From assembly GCA_902800435.1 (NCBI GenBank), contig CADCEQ010000006.1, forward strand, positions 9,332 to 73,331: DNA of 64,000 bases, in the 5' to 3' direction. The notes under the pieces were generated by a model, which saw only the letters and a program-made list of their open reading frames with translations, did not search any database and was not told the origin of the DNA. How positions within the stretch are numbered: position 1 is the first letter of the stretch; every line of letters begins with the position of its first letter. The DNA comes from an uncultured Prevotellaceae bacterium (GTDB lineage Bacteria; Bacteroidota; Bacteroidia; Bacteroidales; Bacteroidaceae). The translations under genes were made by a program, and so were the position numbers. Positions 1-8,811 of this stretch are shown here, piece after piece.

Positions 1-230
1 TCCTGCTGACGCTGAAGCAGAAGAAGCATGCCAAGGGATCAATCAAGATTGTCAAGGCCTGGGTGACGAAGAAAGGATATGAGCCTGTCAGAATGCGCAT
101 CAAGGTGGCTTTTATCTGGACGACGGTCAAAATCAGCAACTTCAAGTCGGGTGGAATCAACGACAACATCTTCGTCTTCCCCCGCAGCCAATACAGTGAC
201 TGGGAATTTATAGACAAACGTAAAGAATAA
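1..230 (+). CDS. LolA-like outer-membrane lipoprotein carrier, C-terminal fragment
   Basis: This is the last 75 codons of a gene that begins before the window, read from base 3 to a TAA at 228-230. The fragment is basic and rich in beta strands. It ends with a phrase like FVFPRSQYSDWEFIDKR, which resembles the C-terminus of Bacteroidetes LolA-family periplasmic carriers; these move lipoproteins from the inner to the outer membrane. No signal peptide can be checked because the N-terminus is missing. The next gene starts 7 bases downstream on the same strand, so the two may be co-transcribed. The family assignment rests on a short tail and is moderate; another LolA/LolB-fold protein is possible. 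Confidence 0.55.
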   Translation, partial: LLTLKQKKHAKGSIKIVKAWVTKKGYEPVRMRIKVAFIWTTVKISNFKSGGINDNIFVFPRSQYSDWEFIDKRKE

Positions 231-237
231 TACAGAT

Positions 238-1710
238 ATGGGAGGTTTCTTCGGCTGTATCGCCAACAAAGAGTGTGTGAACGACCTGTTCTACGGCACA
301 GACTACAATTCTCATTTGGGCACGAAGCGTGCCGGTCTCGTAACATTCGACCCGGAACGGGGATTCAACCGCAGCATCCACTCGCTTGAGCGCGACTACT
401 TCCGCTCCCGTTTCGAGGATGAGCTCGACTCCTTCCGCGGTCATCAGGGACTGGGCGTCATCAGCGACACCGACCCGCAGCCCATCATCGTCAACTCTCA
501 CCTCGGCCGCTATGCCGTGGTCACCGTGGCCAAGATCAACAATCAGCGCGAGATTGCCGAGGAACTGTTAGAGCAACGCATGCACTTCAGCGAGATGTCG
601 GCCAACAACATCAACCAGACCGAGCTGGTGGCCCTGCTCATCAATATGGGTAACACCTTCGTTGAGGGCATCAACAACGTCTACCGCAAGATTGACGGTT
701 CGTGCTCCATGCTCATACTGACTGAGGACGGCATCATTGCAGCCCGCGACTTCTTGGGCCGCACGCCTATCGTCATCGGCCACAAGGAACTTCACCGTCT
801 GACGCCTATCGGCACCGAAGAGGTCATCAAGGCCCACGCCGTCAGCAGCGAGACGTGCAGCTTCCCGAATCTCGACTACAAGGTGGTGCGCGACCTCGGC
901 CCCGGCGAGATTGTCCGCCTTAGGCACGACAGCATCGAAGTGCTGCAGCCTGCCTTTGAGCACGAGCAGATCTGTTCGTTCCTCTGGGTTTATTACGGTT
1001 TCCCCGCCAGCAGCTACGAGGGTATCAACGTCGAGAAAGTGCGCGAGGACAACGGCCGCAAGCTTGGCGAGAAGGACGATACGGAGGTCGACTGCGTCTG
1101 TGGCGTTCCCGACTCCGGCGTCGGCATGGCCTTGGGCTATGCTGAGGGCAAGGGTGTTCCCTACGAGCGTGCCGTGCTGAAGTACACGCCGACATGGCCC
1201 CGATCCTTTACGCCCGGCAACCAGAGCCGCCGCGACCTTGTGGCCAAGATGAAGCTCATTCCCAACGGTGCGCTGCTGAAGGACCGCCGCGTTGTCTTCT
1301 GCGACGACTCTATTGTTCGCGGCACCCAGTTGCGCGACAATGTCCGTACCTTCTTCGAGTACGGTGCCAAGGAGGTCCACTGCCGCATCAGCTGTCCGCC
1401 GCTCGTTTTCGGCTGTCCGTTCATCGGCTTTACTGCATCGAAGAGCGACCTCGAGCTGATTACCCGTCGCATCATCCGCGACTTCGAGGGCGACGACAAG
1501 GCCAACCTTGAGAAGTACTCGCAGACCGACTCGCCTGAGTACCAGCGCATGGTTCAGGAGATTGCCCGCCGACTGGGACTTACCACGCTGAAGTTTGCCA
1601 AGCTTGAGGACCTGATTGACAGTATTGGAATGCCCAAGTGTAAGGTCTGCACCCATTGCTTCGATGGCTCCAGCTATTGCCACAGCCCCGAGACCGAGAA
1701 GTACTTCTGA
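238..1710 (+). CDS. PurF-type amidophosphoribosyltransferase paralogue lacking the N-terminal nucleophile Cys
   Basis: The 490-residue protein has the PurF layout: an N-terminal class II glutamine amidotransferase-like half and a C-terminal type I phosphoribosyltransferase half. The PRPP-binding loop is intact (VVFCDDSIVRGTQ, about residues 352-364). Near the C-terminus CKVCTHCFDG (about 467-476) matches the CxxCF region that supplies Fe-S ligands in Bacillus-type PurF. The N-terminus is odd. Genuine PurF matures to an N-terminal Cys, but this protein begins MGGFFGCIA, with no Cys at position 2, and the usual HNG motif is not seen. It may use ammonia, be regulatory, or act on another substrate. 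It is probably a second copy of purF; a canonical one should lie elsewhere. No terminator is visible in the 21 bases before convergent recQ. Confidence 0.8.
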   Translation: MGGFFGCIANKECVNDLFYGTDYNSHLGTKRAGLVTFDPERGFNRSIHSLERDYFRSRFEDELDSFRGHQGLGVISDTDPQPIIVNSHLGRYAVVTVAKINNQREIAEELLEQRMHFSEMSANNINQTELVALLINMGNTFVEGINNVYRKIDGSCSMLILTEDGIIAARDFLGRTPIVIGHKELHRLTPIGTEEVIKAHAVSSETCSFPNLDYKVVRDLGPGEIVRLRHDSIEVLQPAFEHEQICSFLWVYYGFPASSYEGINVEKVREDNGRKLGEKDDTEVDCVCGVPDSGVGMALGYAEGKGVPYERAVLKYTPTWPRSFTPGNQSRRDLVAKMKLIPNGALLKDRRVVFCDDSIVRGTQLRDNVRTFFEYGAKEVHCRISCPPLVFGCPFIGFTASKSDLELITRRIIRDFEGDDKANLEKYSQTDSPEYQRMVQEIARRLGLTTLKFAKLEDLIDSIGMPKCKVCTHCFDGSSYCHSPETEKYF

Positions 1711-1731
1711 TATACAAAGAATAAACCTGAC

Positions 1732-3633
1732 TTATTGGGCCAGCGTCAGGTAGCCGCTGTCCATATAGACGAACTCCTCGAGCATGAGATACTCCAATGC
1801 GGCATCGATTTGCTCGTAGGGTAGGGGAATACTGCGCAGTTGGGTGACGTGGTGGGGCTGGTGGTCGGCCAGCAGGTCGAGAATGCGCTGCTGGGCCTCT
1901 TCGCGCTTCTGCTCGCTGGTCAGCGTGTGGCTGTAGCTGAGGCAGACGTCGCACTGGCCGCAGTCGTGGTCGTTCTGCTCGCCGAAGTAGCGCAGCAGCT
2001 GGCGGCTGCGACACTGGTCGTCAGTCTCAACGTAGTCAATCATGGCGTGAATGCGGTCGGTGTAGCGTTGCTTCAGGTCGTCGTAGACGGCGGGCGGAAT
2101 CATGAGGTGTTCCGAGTCTTCGCGGCGCTGCATGTAGCGTACGTAGGGCGTGTGCTTCTGCGGAATGAAGCGAATGATGCTGCGCTGGGCCAGTCCCTTG
2201 AGCGTCATGTAGACAAGCGGCTTCGTCAGACCGGTCTCGTGGGCGATGAAGGCCTCGTCGATGAAGCCGTAGTCGACGAACAGCCCGCCGTAGTTGCGCA
2301 GCAGGGCGGTGATGACGCGTTCCTCGTCGGCCGACACCTGGCTGAGTCGGTAGAGCTGGTCGCGCGTGAGGCAGAACATGACGCGTGCCTGGTTCTCCTG
2401 TTCCTCGATGTACTCAACGTAGCCCGCACGGTTGAGAATCTTCAGCGCCGAGTGCACCTGAATGGGGAAGTGGTGGAACTTGTGGCAGAAGTCGTCGACG
2501 TTGAACTCGAACGTGGCGTTGTAGCCCGAGCCGGTGCCTACCTGATAGTAGTATGCCAGATGGTCGTAGACCTGTCTGATGTAGTCTTTCTCGGGGAATG
2601 TGTCGCTGATGCGCTTCAGCAGCTTGCGCTTGTCGCCCTCGTTGTAGAGCAGCACGGCGTACGACTTGTCGCCGTCGCGACCGGCACGCCCAGCCTCCTG
2701 GAAATAGGCTTCGATAGAGTCGGGACAGTCGATGTGGACCACTACGCGGACGTCGGGCTTGTCGATGCCCATGCCGAAGGCGTTGGTCGCCACCATCACG
2801 CGTATCTTGTCCTGCTGCCACGCCTTCTGGCGCTCGTCCTTGTCGGTGGTGTCGAGGCCGGCATGGTAGAAGGTGGCACTGATGTCGGCGGCGTTGAGCA
2901 GGTCTGATATCTCCTTTGTGCGGCGGCGGCTGCGCACGTAGACGATGGCCGATCCCTCCACATTATTCAGTATATGCTGCAGCTCGTCGCGCTTGTCGGA
3001 GGCCGTGCGGACGACGTAGGCCAGGTTGCTGCGCTCGAACGACATGCGGAAGACGCACTTCTCGGCAAAGGCCAGCCGCTCCTGGATGTCGTCGATGACG
3101 GTGGGCGTGGCCGTCGCCGTCAGCGCCAGTACGGGCACGTCGGGCAGGTCGTGGCGAATGTCGGCTATCGTGAGGTACGAGGGGCGGAAGTCGTAGCCCC
3201 ATTGTGAGATGCAGTGCGCCTCGTCGACGGTGATGAAGCACACCTTCATGTGGCGCAGTTTTGTGCGGAAGATGTCTGAGGAGAGGCGTTCGGGCGATAC
3301 ATAGAGAATCTTCACGGCTCCGAACACCGCGTTCTCGAGCGTGGTCAGAATGTCGTCGTGGCTCATGCCGCTGTAGATGGCGGCGGCGCGGATGCCCCGT
3401 CGGCGAAGGTTCTGCACCTGGTCTTTCATCAGGGCTATCAGCGGGGTGATGACGATACAGACGCCTTCCTGGGCCAGTGCCGGCACCTGGAAGGTAATCG
3501 ACTTGCCGCCACCTGTTGGCATCAGTCCCAGCGTGTCGTGTCCCTTACCGATGCTCTCGATAATCTCCCGCTGAATGCCGCGGAAGTCATCGTAGCCCCA
3601 GTACTGCTTGAGAATCTCCCTATAGCTCTTCAC
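1732..3633 (-). CDS. recQ: ATP-dependent DNA helicase RecQ (GTG start)
   Basis: A 633-residue 3'-5' DNA helicase of superfamily 2. Walker A is MPTGGGKS (about residues 38-45), the Walker B box is DEAH (137-140) followed by the RecQ-loop phrase CISQWGYDFRPSY, and motif VI is AGRAGRDG. The C-terminal half carries the RecQ zinc module (CRSRQLLRYFGE...DCGQCDVC) and a winged-helix region; no clear HRDC domain follows. I chose the GTG at 3631-3633, reading VKSYREILKQYWG, because this is where RecQ homology begins. The frame stays open further upstream, but that stretch overlaps recJ and looks like noise. The GTG overlaps the recJ stop by 14 bases, implying translational coupling. Many Bacteroidales carry more than one RecQ. 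Confidence 0.93.
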   Translation of the reverse strand: MKSYREILKQYWGYDDFRGIQREIIESIGKGHDTLGLMPTGGGKSITFQVPALAQEGVCIVITPLIALMKDQVQNLRRRGIRAAAIYSGMSHDDILTTLENAVFGAVKILYVSPERLSSDIFRTKLRHMKVCFITVDEAHCISQWGYDFRPSYLTIADIRHDLPDVPVLALTATATPTVIDDIQERLAFAEKCVFRMSFERSNLAYVVRTASDKRDELQHILNNVEGSAIVYVRSRRRTKEISDLLNAADISATFYHAGLDTTDKDERQKAWQQDKIRVMVATNAFGMGIDKPDVRVVVHIDCPDSIEAYFQEAGRAGRDGDKSYAVLLYNEGDKRKLLKRISDTFPEKDYIRQVYDHLAYYYQVGTGSGYNATFEFNVDDFCHKFHHFPIQVHSALKILNRAGYVEYIEEQENQARVMFCLTRDQLYRLSQVSADEERVITALLRNYGGLFVDYGFIDEAFIAHETGLTKPLVYMTLKGLAQRSIIRFIPQKHTPYVRYMQRREDSEHLMIPPAVYDDLKQRYTDRIHAMIDYVETDDQCRSRQLLRYFGEQNDHDCGQCDVCLSYSHTLTSEQKREEAQQRILDLLADHQPHHVTQLRSIPLPYEQIDAALEYLMLEEFVYMDSGYLTLAQ

Positions 3634-5344
3634 TCGGTTTGATGTCCTCAATCTGCAGTTGCACCTCGCTGCGCTTGTAGATGTTCTCCTCGATGGTGTA
3701 GACAATGTCGAACGAGCGCTTCGACTTGATGTAGCGGGCAGCCTGGCTCTGACCGAAGGCAATGCCGTTCATCACGTTGCTCGAGTTCGAGTCAACCAAC
3801 TCCAGCTTGATGTGCTCCTGCTGCCGGCCTACCACCTTCGACGTGCCGTAGTCGTAGACATTGCGCGTGCAGAAGAGCGGCTTCGGGTTGTCAGGGCCGT
3901 GGGGCGCAAACTTCTTCAGGTCGTTGTGCAGTTTCTTGGTGATATCCTTGAAGTCCACCTCCTCCTCAATGTCGAGCGTCGCCTCCGTCTGTTCGGGCAG
4001 GATATGCTCGTTGACGTACTGCTGGAAGCGGCGGCGGAATTCAGGAATATTCTCGATGGGCAGCGACAGACCGACGGCATAGGTATGGCCGCCGAAGTTC
4101 TCCAGAATGTCGCGACACGACTTCACGGCGTCGTAGATGTCGTAGCCGGCCACCGAGCGGGCCGAGCCAGTGGCCAGGTCGCCGCTGCGCGTCAGCACCA
4201 CCGTCGGGCGGAAGTAGAGCTCCGTCATGCGCGAGGCCACGATGCCCACCACGCCCTTCTTCCAGTTCTCGTCGTAGAGCACAATTGAGTTGTGGTGCTT
4301 CTGGCTCTCCAGCTTCTCGATAATCTGGTTCGCCTCCTCGGTCATCTGCTTGTCCACGTCCTTGCGCTGCTCGTTGTACTCGTTGATATGAGTGGCCTCG
4401 GCCAGCGCCTTGTTGAAGTCCTTCTCCACGAGCAGGTCCACGGCCTCCGTGCCGTTCTGCATGCGTCCCGAGGCATTGATGCGCGGGCCGATCTTAAACA
4501 CGATGTCGCTCATCGTCATCTCGCGCCCCGTCAGTCCGCAAATCTCGATGATAGCCTTCAGACCAACCGACGGGTTCTGATTCAGCTGCTTCAGCCCGTG
4601 GAAGGCAAGTATGCGGTTCTCACCCGTTATCGGCACAATGTCGGCCGCTATCGATACGGCGCAGAACTCCAGCAGTGGTATCAGTCGCGAGAACGGAATA
4701 CCGTTGTTCTTCGCAAACGCCTGCATGAACTTAAAGCCCACGCCGCAGCCGCAGAGGTGCTTGAAGGGGTAGGTAGAATCCTCACGCTTCGGGTTCAGGA
4801 TAGCCACCGCAGGCGGCAGCTCCTCATCCGGCACGTGATGGTCGCAGATGATGAAGTCGATGCCCAGCTCCTGGGCATACTTGATTTCGTCGATTGCCTT
4901 GATGCCGCAATCGAGCACTATAATCAGTTTCACGTTGTGTTCCGCCGCAATGTCCAGTCCTTTCTTGCTGATACCGTACCCCTCTTCGTAGCGGTCGGGG
5001 ATATAGTATTCCATGTTGGAATAGAACTGCTGCAGGAACTTATACACCAAAGCTACTGCCGTACATCCGTCAACGTCGTAGTCGCCGTATACCATGATAC
5101 GCTCTTTTCGGCCCATTGCGTCGTTCAGCCTGTCGACCGCCACGTCCATGTCGTTCATCAGGAAGGGGTCTATCAGTTCGTTGAGCATTGGACGGAAGAA
5201 GCGTTTGGCCGCCGATTCCGTCTTGATGCCGCGCTGAATGAGCAGGTCGGCCAGGATTGGGCTCATCCCAATCTTCTCTGCCAGCTCTTTAGCCGCCGCG
5301 GTTCTGTCGGATGTTGGTGGTTCGTAATTCCATTTGAAATGCAT
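3620..5344 (-). CDS. recJ: Single-stranded-DNA-specific exonuclease RecJ
   Basis: A 574-residue 5'-3' ssDNA exonuclease of the DHH phosphoesterase superfamily, active in recombination and mismatch repair. Metal-binding motifs are GDYDVDG (residues 87-93) and DHH (168-170). The DHHA1 part includes a GSARSVAGYDIYDAV region and a GGHTYAVGLSL motif near the middle, followed by an OB-fold-like C-terminal region. Length and start (MHFKWNYEPP) fit the family. It is the first gene of a recJ-recQ unit; recQ overlaps its last codons. A good promoter lies 67-97 bases upstream. RecJ and RecQ act together at stalled forks and double-strand breaks, so their coupling makes functional sense. Confidence 0.95.
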   Translation of the reverse strand: MHFKWNYEPPTSDRTAAAKELAEKIGMSPILADLLIQRGIKTESAAKRFFRPMLNELIDPFLMNDMDVAVDRLNDAMGRKERIMVYGDYDVDGCTAVALVYKFLQQFYSNMEYYIPDRYEEGYGISKKGLDIAAEHNVKLIIVLDCGIKAIDEIKYAQELGIDFIICDHHVPDEELPPAVAILNPKREDSTYPFKHLCGCGVGFKFMQAFAKNNGIPFSRLIPLLEFCAVSIAADIVPITGENRILAFHGLKQLNQNPSVGLKAIIEICGLTGREMTMSDIVFKIGPRINASGRMQNGTEAVDLLVEKDFNKALAEATHINEYNEQRKDVDKQMTEEANQIIEKLESQKHHNSIVLYDENWKKGVVGIVASRMTELYFRPTVVLTRSGDLATGSARSVAGYDIYDAVKSCRDILENFGGHTYAVGLSLPIENIPEFRRRFQQYVNEHILPEQTEATLDIEEEVDFKDITKKLHNDLKKFAPHGPDNPKPLFCTRNVYDYGTSKVVGRQQEHIKLELVDSNSSNVMNGIAFGQSQAARYIKSKRSFDIVYTIEENIYKRSEVQLQIEDIKPSEEL

Positions 5345-5410
5345 TTATATTATTATTTTTGTTCTATCTCGCTTAGGTGGCAACAGGGCACAATAACCCA
5401 AATTAGCGCC

Positions 5411-5441
5411 CAAAGATAGAAATAATATTTGGAATAACCAA
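5411..5441 (-). promoter_or_regulatory. Bacteroidetes-type promoter of recJ-recQ
   Basis: On the minus strand TTGG (5438-5441) is followed after 19 bases by TATCTTTG (5411-5418). This matches the Bacteroidetes sigma-A consensus of a TTG box and TAnnTTTG. The predicted leader before the recJ start at 5344 is about 60 bases and AT-rich. Confidence 0.75.
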
Positions 5442-5508
5442 CAAAAAAGCCAAAATTTTAACAGAAAAAAAGAATTGGCGCCTCACTATCTGAGGTCTTA
5501 ATCATAAA

Positions 5509-5540
5509 AACAGGAGGAAGCTTCGCAGCGGCCTCCTGTT
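5509..5540 (-). terminator. Rho-independent terminator after the 574-residue exported protein
   Basis: The arms AACAGGAGG (5509-5517) and CCTCCTGTT (5532-5540) form a 9-bp stem with a 14-base loop. Read on the minus strand, the stem is followed by TTTTATGATT. The rest of the 300-base gap 5345-5645 holds only the recJ promoter and AT-rich sequence. Confidence 0.75.
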
Positions 5541-5645
5541 GTCCCCAGGGTTCTTTTATGATAAAACGTTTAAATTGTAATTGCTAATAAATGATACGCT
5601 CTGACTTCTTTGCTTGCTGTTTGGCTTTCCGCTCAACCTTGCACA

Positions 5646-7370
5646 TCAGTCAGTCACTCTCTCGACGATGAAGTCGCAGGCAGAGAACCAGCCGCCAGGA
5701 TATTCGGGATTGGGGCGGGTAGTGACGCCGTAGGTCAGCTCACCATTGTCGTAGACAGTGACATCGTTGAGCCAGATGCGGTTCCAGCCGTAGCCTTGAC
5801 CGCCGTTGGCCGTGGCCTTGTTGATGTCCAGCACGTAAACACCTTCTTTGTTGCCGGCACGCTGTTCGAAGCGGCTGAGAGCCGAGAACCAGACGTTGCC
5901 GCCCGTCCTGCCCATGGCGGGAATCTCCTTGGTCGTGAAGTCACCGCGCTCGGTGTTACCCGTCCTGACGAAAACGAAGGCGAAGGAGCGGTCGGCCTCG
6001 GCGGCACGCACCACGGCAGAGATACGGTAGCGGCCCGGGCGCAGGTCGCGCAGCGTGGTCTCGGCCTCGAAGCCCTTGCCGGCCTCGCCCCTGACTTCGA
6101 GATAGCCCGTCTGCGAGTCGCCGCTGTAGTGCTCGCCAATGGCGGTGAACGCGGTCTTGGCATAGTCCACCGGCTCGTGGCTGAGTTTCCAGAAGTTGCG
6201 GTTCAGGTAGTCCTGGTCTCGCTCATTGAGGCTGTCTATCTCAACCGTCGGGTCCCTCATGATGCTGATACCCCTGCGCACCTTGATCACCTGCTGCTTC
6301 AGGTTGTCGGCGACGGCTGCCTCTAATGCTTCAGTCATGCGGTCCAGCTCTCCGGCTTGTCGGCCTGAAAGCCTGAAGGGGTAGGCGACTACCTCTTTAT
6401 ATAGCGTGTTGCAGATGGCCTGCTGCTCCGTCGGGGTGGCGGTGTGGCTCAGGTCCAGCATGCGCTGCACCTTTGCCTTCAGGGCGTCGTAGCTGGTGTG
6501 GAGGTTAGGCATTTCGGTCGAGCCTTTAAGCTTCGCCACCATCTCCTGGAACTTGTAGCCGAACTGCTCCATCACGGTGTCGGTCTCTAAGGCCTTGGCG
6601 CGTTCCGGCGAGTTTTTCTTGATGTCCCACACCATGTTGTGCGCCACGCCCAGTCCTGTGTTCGTCCTGTTCAGATATTCGTCTGGGTCGTAGGACTTTA
6701 CCTGCGGCTTACTGTCAATCTTGGGGCAGTGGAACTCGTAGATGATGCCCTCTACCAGATAGCGTTTGTGCTTAGTGTCGCCATCGGTCAGCTCCGTGTC
6801 CATCCACGAGAGCAGGTAGGTGGAGCGGAAACCGTCGGCATCCTTGAAACTGATGATGCGGGCGTTCATTTCAGGGCGGAGCTCTAAGGGAAACGTCTCT
6901 CCGTGCTCTCCCCAGGCAATCTTGACGCCCGGGAAGATGGCCTGTTCGTCGCCCGCCGTGTAGCTGTAGTAGTTGCTGGCAAAGGGCGCCTGCTTGTCGA
7001 AGGCATCGAGCATGGGGCGCAGCGGCAATGTCGGGTCGTCGGGTACTTGGTTGAAGGAGAAGCGGTGGCCGTCGAGGTAGAGTGGGCCGATGGATGCCGT
7101 GACGTTCGACTTGCTTTTCGAGAGCGTTACCACGTGGATTTTCTCCTTGGGCACCAGTCCGCCGCCGTCCAGGCAGCCCCATTCGCCACGAGCCACGGTA
7201 AGCGAGTCTTCGTTCATGCTCTTCATCTTGGCCTCAATGTTCTTCGGGAACTTGCCGTATATCGTCTCAATGAAGGCCGTGTGCATGGCCTGGGCATGCG
7301 GGTTCTCCTGGGCGTATAACCACGTTGCGGGCATCAGCAGGAGGGCTGTTATCAATAATTGCTTTTTCAT
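5646..7370 (-). CDS. Exported protein of unknown function in an ECF sigma operon
   Basis: A 574-residue protein with a clear signal peptide (MKKQLLITALLLMPATWLYA, cleavage near AQE). I do not recognise a family in the N-terminal three quarters, which is soluble and rich in Asp, Lys and aromatic residues. The last about 170 residues (phrases like GYLEVRGEAGKGFEAET, PGRYRISAVVRAAE, GNVWFSALSRF, RIWLNDVTVYD) look like a carbohydrate-binding or galactose-binding-like beta-sandwich. It is the third gene of a sigma factor - membrane protein - exported protein unit; the preceding stop is 15 bases upstream. It may be an effector or sensor for that cassette. A terminator follows about 100 bases downstream. 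Confidence 0.75.
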   Translation of the reverse strand: MKKQLLITALLLMPATWLYAQENPHAQAMHTAFIETIYGKFPKNIEAKMKSMNEDSLTVARGEWGCLDGGGLVPKEKIHVVTLSKSKSNVTASIGPLYLDGHRFSFNQVPDDPTLPLRPMLDAFDKQAPFASNYYSYTAGDEQAIFPGVKIAWGEHGETFPLELRPEMNARIISFKDADGFRSTYLLSWMDTELTDGDTKHKRYLVEGIIYEFHCPKIDSKPQVKSYDPDEYLNRTNTGLGVAHNMVWDIKKNSPERAKALETDTVMEQFGYKFQEMVAKLKGSTEMPNLHTSYDALKAKVQRMLDLSHTATPTEQQAICNTLYKEVVAYPFRLSGRQAGELDRMTEALEAAVADNLKQQVIKVRRGISIMRDPTVEIDSLNERDQDYLNRNFWKLSHEPVDYAKTAFTAIGEHYSGDSQTGYLEVRGEAGKGFEAETTLRDLRPGRYRISAVVRAAEADRSFAFVFVRTGNTERGDFTTKEIPAMGRTGGNVWFSALSRFEQRAGNKEGVYVLDINKATANGGQGYGWNRIWLNDVTVYDNGELTYGVTTRPNPEYPGGWFSACDFIVERVTD

Positions 7371-7385
7371 TTTGCTGTCGTTCGT

Positions 7386-7997
7386 TTAAAAGTTGATATA
7401 ATTGGCAGTACTGTCTTTCTGTAATTCGTTCAGAGCCTGCTCCGTCTGCTTGCCTACGATGCGGTAGACCAGCTGCTGCAGACGGGCGTCGGCGGCGATG
7501 AGTTTTTCTAAGTGTGCCGCGCTGACGCTGTCGTCGATGTTCGCCATCTCTGCTTCAAGGCGGGCAATGCATTTGGCAAGTTCTTCAGCTGCTGAGGCTG
7601 AGTCGGCTTTTGACCTTTCAGTCCCAGTGGCCTTGGTGTGGCTGGTTTTAGGCTTGGTGGGAGTGGTCTGGGCCACAACGTGTAGCTCAGATGTCTCCGT
7701 AGCAGGGGAGATGTGGCGCATTTGCCGGACGCTGTCAACAGGGGCAGTTGGCTTTTCTGCCATCACGGGCGTTTGTCCTGTCTGCCCTTGTCCGAAGTGC
7801 AGCACTATCAGCAAGAGGATGCTGGCGGCAGCGGCGATGACTGCCGTGATGTATGGCCAGTGGCGGCGTCTGGGCATCTCCCTTGTTGTCTCCATCCGCT
7901 TCATCAGTCGCTCGCTCAGGTCGGCGGGCATTGGCGGCGTGTCGGCGTATTTGCGTCGAAGAGCCTCACGGAGGTCGGTATCTTTATAGGTGGTCAT
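7386..7997 (-). CDS. Single-pass membrane protein, putative anti-sigma factor
   Basis: A 203-residue protein with a cytoplasmic N-terminus (about 47 residues, basic, with LREALRRKYADTPPMPADLSERLMKRM), one transmembrane helix (about 48-66, YITAVIAAAASILLLIVLHF) and a Ser/Thr/Ala-rich extracytoplasmic tail that may be helical at the end. This topology, and its position overlapping the ECF sigma gene by 4 bases (ATGA), suggest an anti-sigma factor. The N-terminal segment resembles the short N-terminal stretches of Bacteroidetes membrane proteins encoded next to ECF genes. No zinc-binding HxxxCxxC anti-sigma motif is present, so the role is inferred from context. Confidence 0.65.
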   Translation of the reverse strand: MTTYKDTDLREALRRKYADTPPMPADLSERLMKRMETTREMPRRRHWPYITAVIAAAASILLLIVLHFGQGQTGQTPVMAEKPTAPVDSVRQMRHISPATETSELHVVAQTTPTKPKTSHTKATGTERSKADSASAAEELAKCIARLEAEMANIDDSVSAAHLEKLIAADARLQQLVYRIVGKQTEQALNELQKDSTANYINF

Positions 7998-8542
7998 ATC
8001 TTCTGGAGTTGTTTGTAGAGTTTGCGGCGTATTCGGTAGAGGCGGTTGGCCAAAGCGTGAGAGGTGGAGTCCATGATGTAAGCACAGTCATCCAGCGGTC
8101 GGTTCTCGAAGTAGTGCAGCGTCAGCAGCAGCCGTTCGTCGGGCGGCAGGTCGTCCATCATCAGCAGTAGCCGCTCTATGCGTTCCTCGCTGCCAGTGGA
8201 CAGTTCGGCCTCTATCTGCTCGTCGCTAATGTCCGTCAGCCCTGACTGTGTGTCATCTATCGAGACGATGGTCGGATGGCGTCGCTTCAGGAAGTCCAGT
8301 GTCAGACGGTAGGCGATGCGGCTGAGCCATGTGGCGAGCGAAGCCCGCTGCGGGTCGTAGCTGCCGATGTGGCTGAAGGCGCGGAGGTAGGTGTCCTGCG
8401 TCAGTTCCTCGGCATCCATCGCGTCGCCCACCTGACGGGCAATCATGGCGAAGACCTGCTGACAGTAGCGGCTCACCATCAGGCTCTGCCCCCTGGTTCC
8501 TCCGCCTTTCACGGCTTCCACTATCTGTTCGTCTGTGTTCAC
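7994..8542 (-). CDS. RNA polymerase ECF sigma factor
   Basis: A 182-residue sigma-70 family protein with only regions 2 and 4. Region 2 spans about residues 20-95 (AEELTQDTYLRAFSHIGSYD, then LATWLSRIAYRLTLDFLKRR). Region 4 covers about 125-178 (LPPDERLLLTLHYFENRPLD, ending in a helix-turn-helix with ALANRLYRIRRKLYKQL). It redirects RNA polymerase to a specific promoter set, often including its own operon. It heads a unit with the putative anti-sigma (4-base overlap) and an exported protein. No housekeeping TAnnTTTG promoter is evident upstream, which fits autoregulation but is not proof of it. Confidence 0.93.
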   Translation of the reverse strand: MNTDEQIVEAVKGGGTRGQSLMVSRYCQQVFAMIARQVGDAMDAEELTQDTYLRAFSHIGSYDPQRASLATWLSRIAYRLTLDFLKRRHPTIVSIDDTQSGLTDISDEQIEAELSTGSEERIERLLLMMDDLPPDERLLLTLHYFENRPLDDCAYIMDSTSHALANRLYRIRRKLYKQLQKI

Positions 8543-8761
8543 TTTGATGTTTTGTTTGAGCTGTCTCTACTTATATATACGATTGTTCCTGGAAAATATC
8601 CCGCAAGACATGCAACTTTTTCCATTTTTCTGAGTCAAAGTGAAAGAACTCCATAGATGATGACGTGTGCGCTCCCTCGACATCGCGAGGCGCCCCCTCG
8701 CTGACGTCAGGCGCCATCTCATGATTATGAGGCGGCGCCTGGGTAGGGGGTACAAAGAAAA
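8543..8761 (-). repeat. Gene-free stretch with GC-rich palindromes
   Basis: Between the sigma gene and the tRNA there is no credible gene. The stretch holds a perfect palindrome CTGACGTCAG (8701-8710), an inverted repeat GCGAGG/CCTCGC (8685-8701) and a larger hairpin at 8708-8741 with arms CAGGCGCC and GGCGCCTG, inner arms CTCAT/ATGAG and a 4-base loop. The GAGGCGGCGCCT core also occurs in the palindrome at 46721-46764. Confidence 0.6.
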
Positions 8762-8795
8762 TTCCCGCTTGGGGCGAAAAAGCCTTACGCGGGAA
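8762..8795 (-). terminator. Probable terminator of the tRNA-Phe transcript
   Basis: The arms TTCCCGC (8762-8768) and GCGGGAA (8789-8795) enclose a 20-base loop. On the minus strand the stem is followed by a T-rich stretch (TTTTCTTTG). It lies 16 bases after the tRNA 3' end. Confidence 0.6.
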
Positions 8796-8811
8796 CCAAT
8801 GAAAGGAGGAG

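Noticed and set aside
3634..3762. A 43-codon N-terminal extension of recQ
   Set aside because: It overlaps recJ, starts with TTG and reads as low-complexity Arg/Ser sequence; RecQ homology begins at the GTG at 3633.
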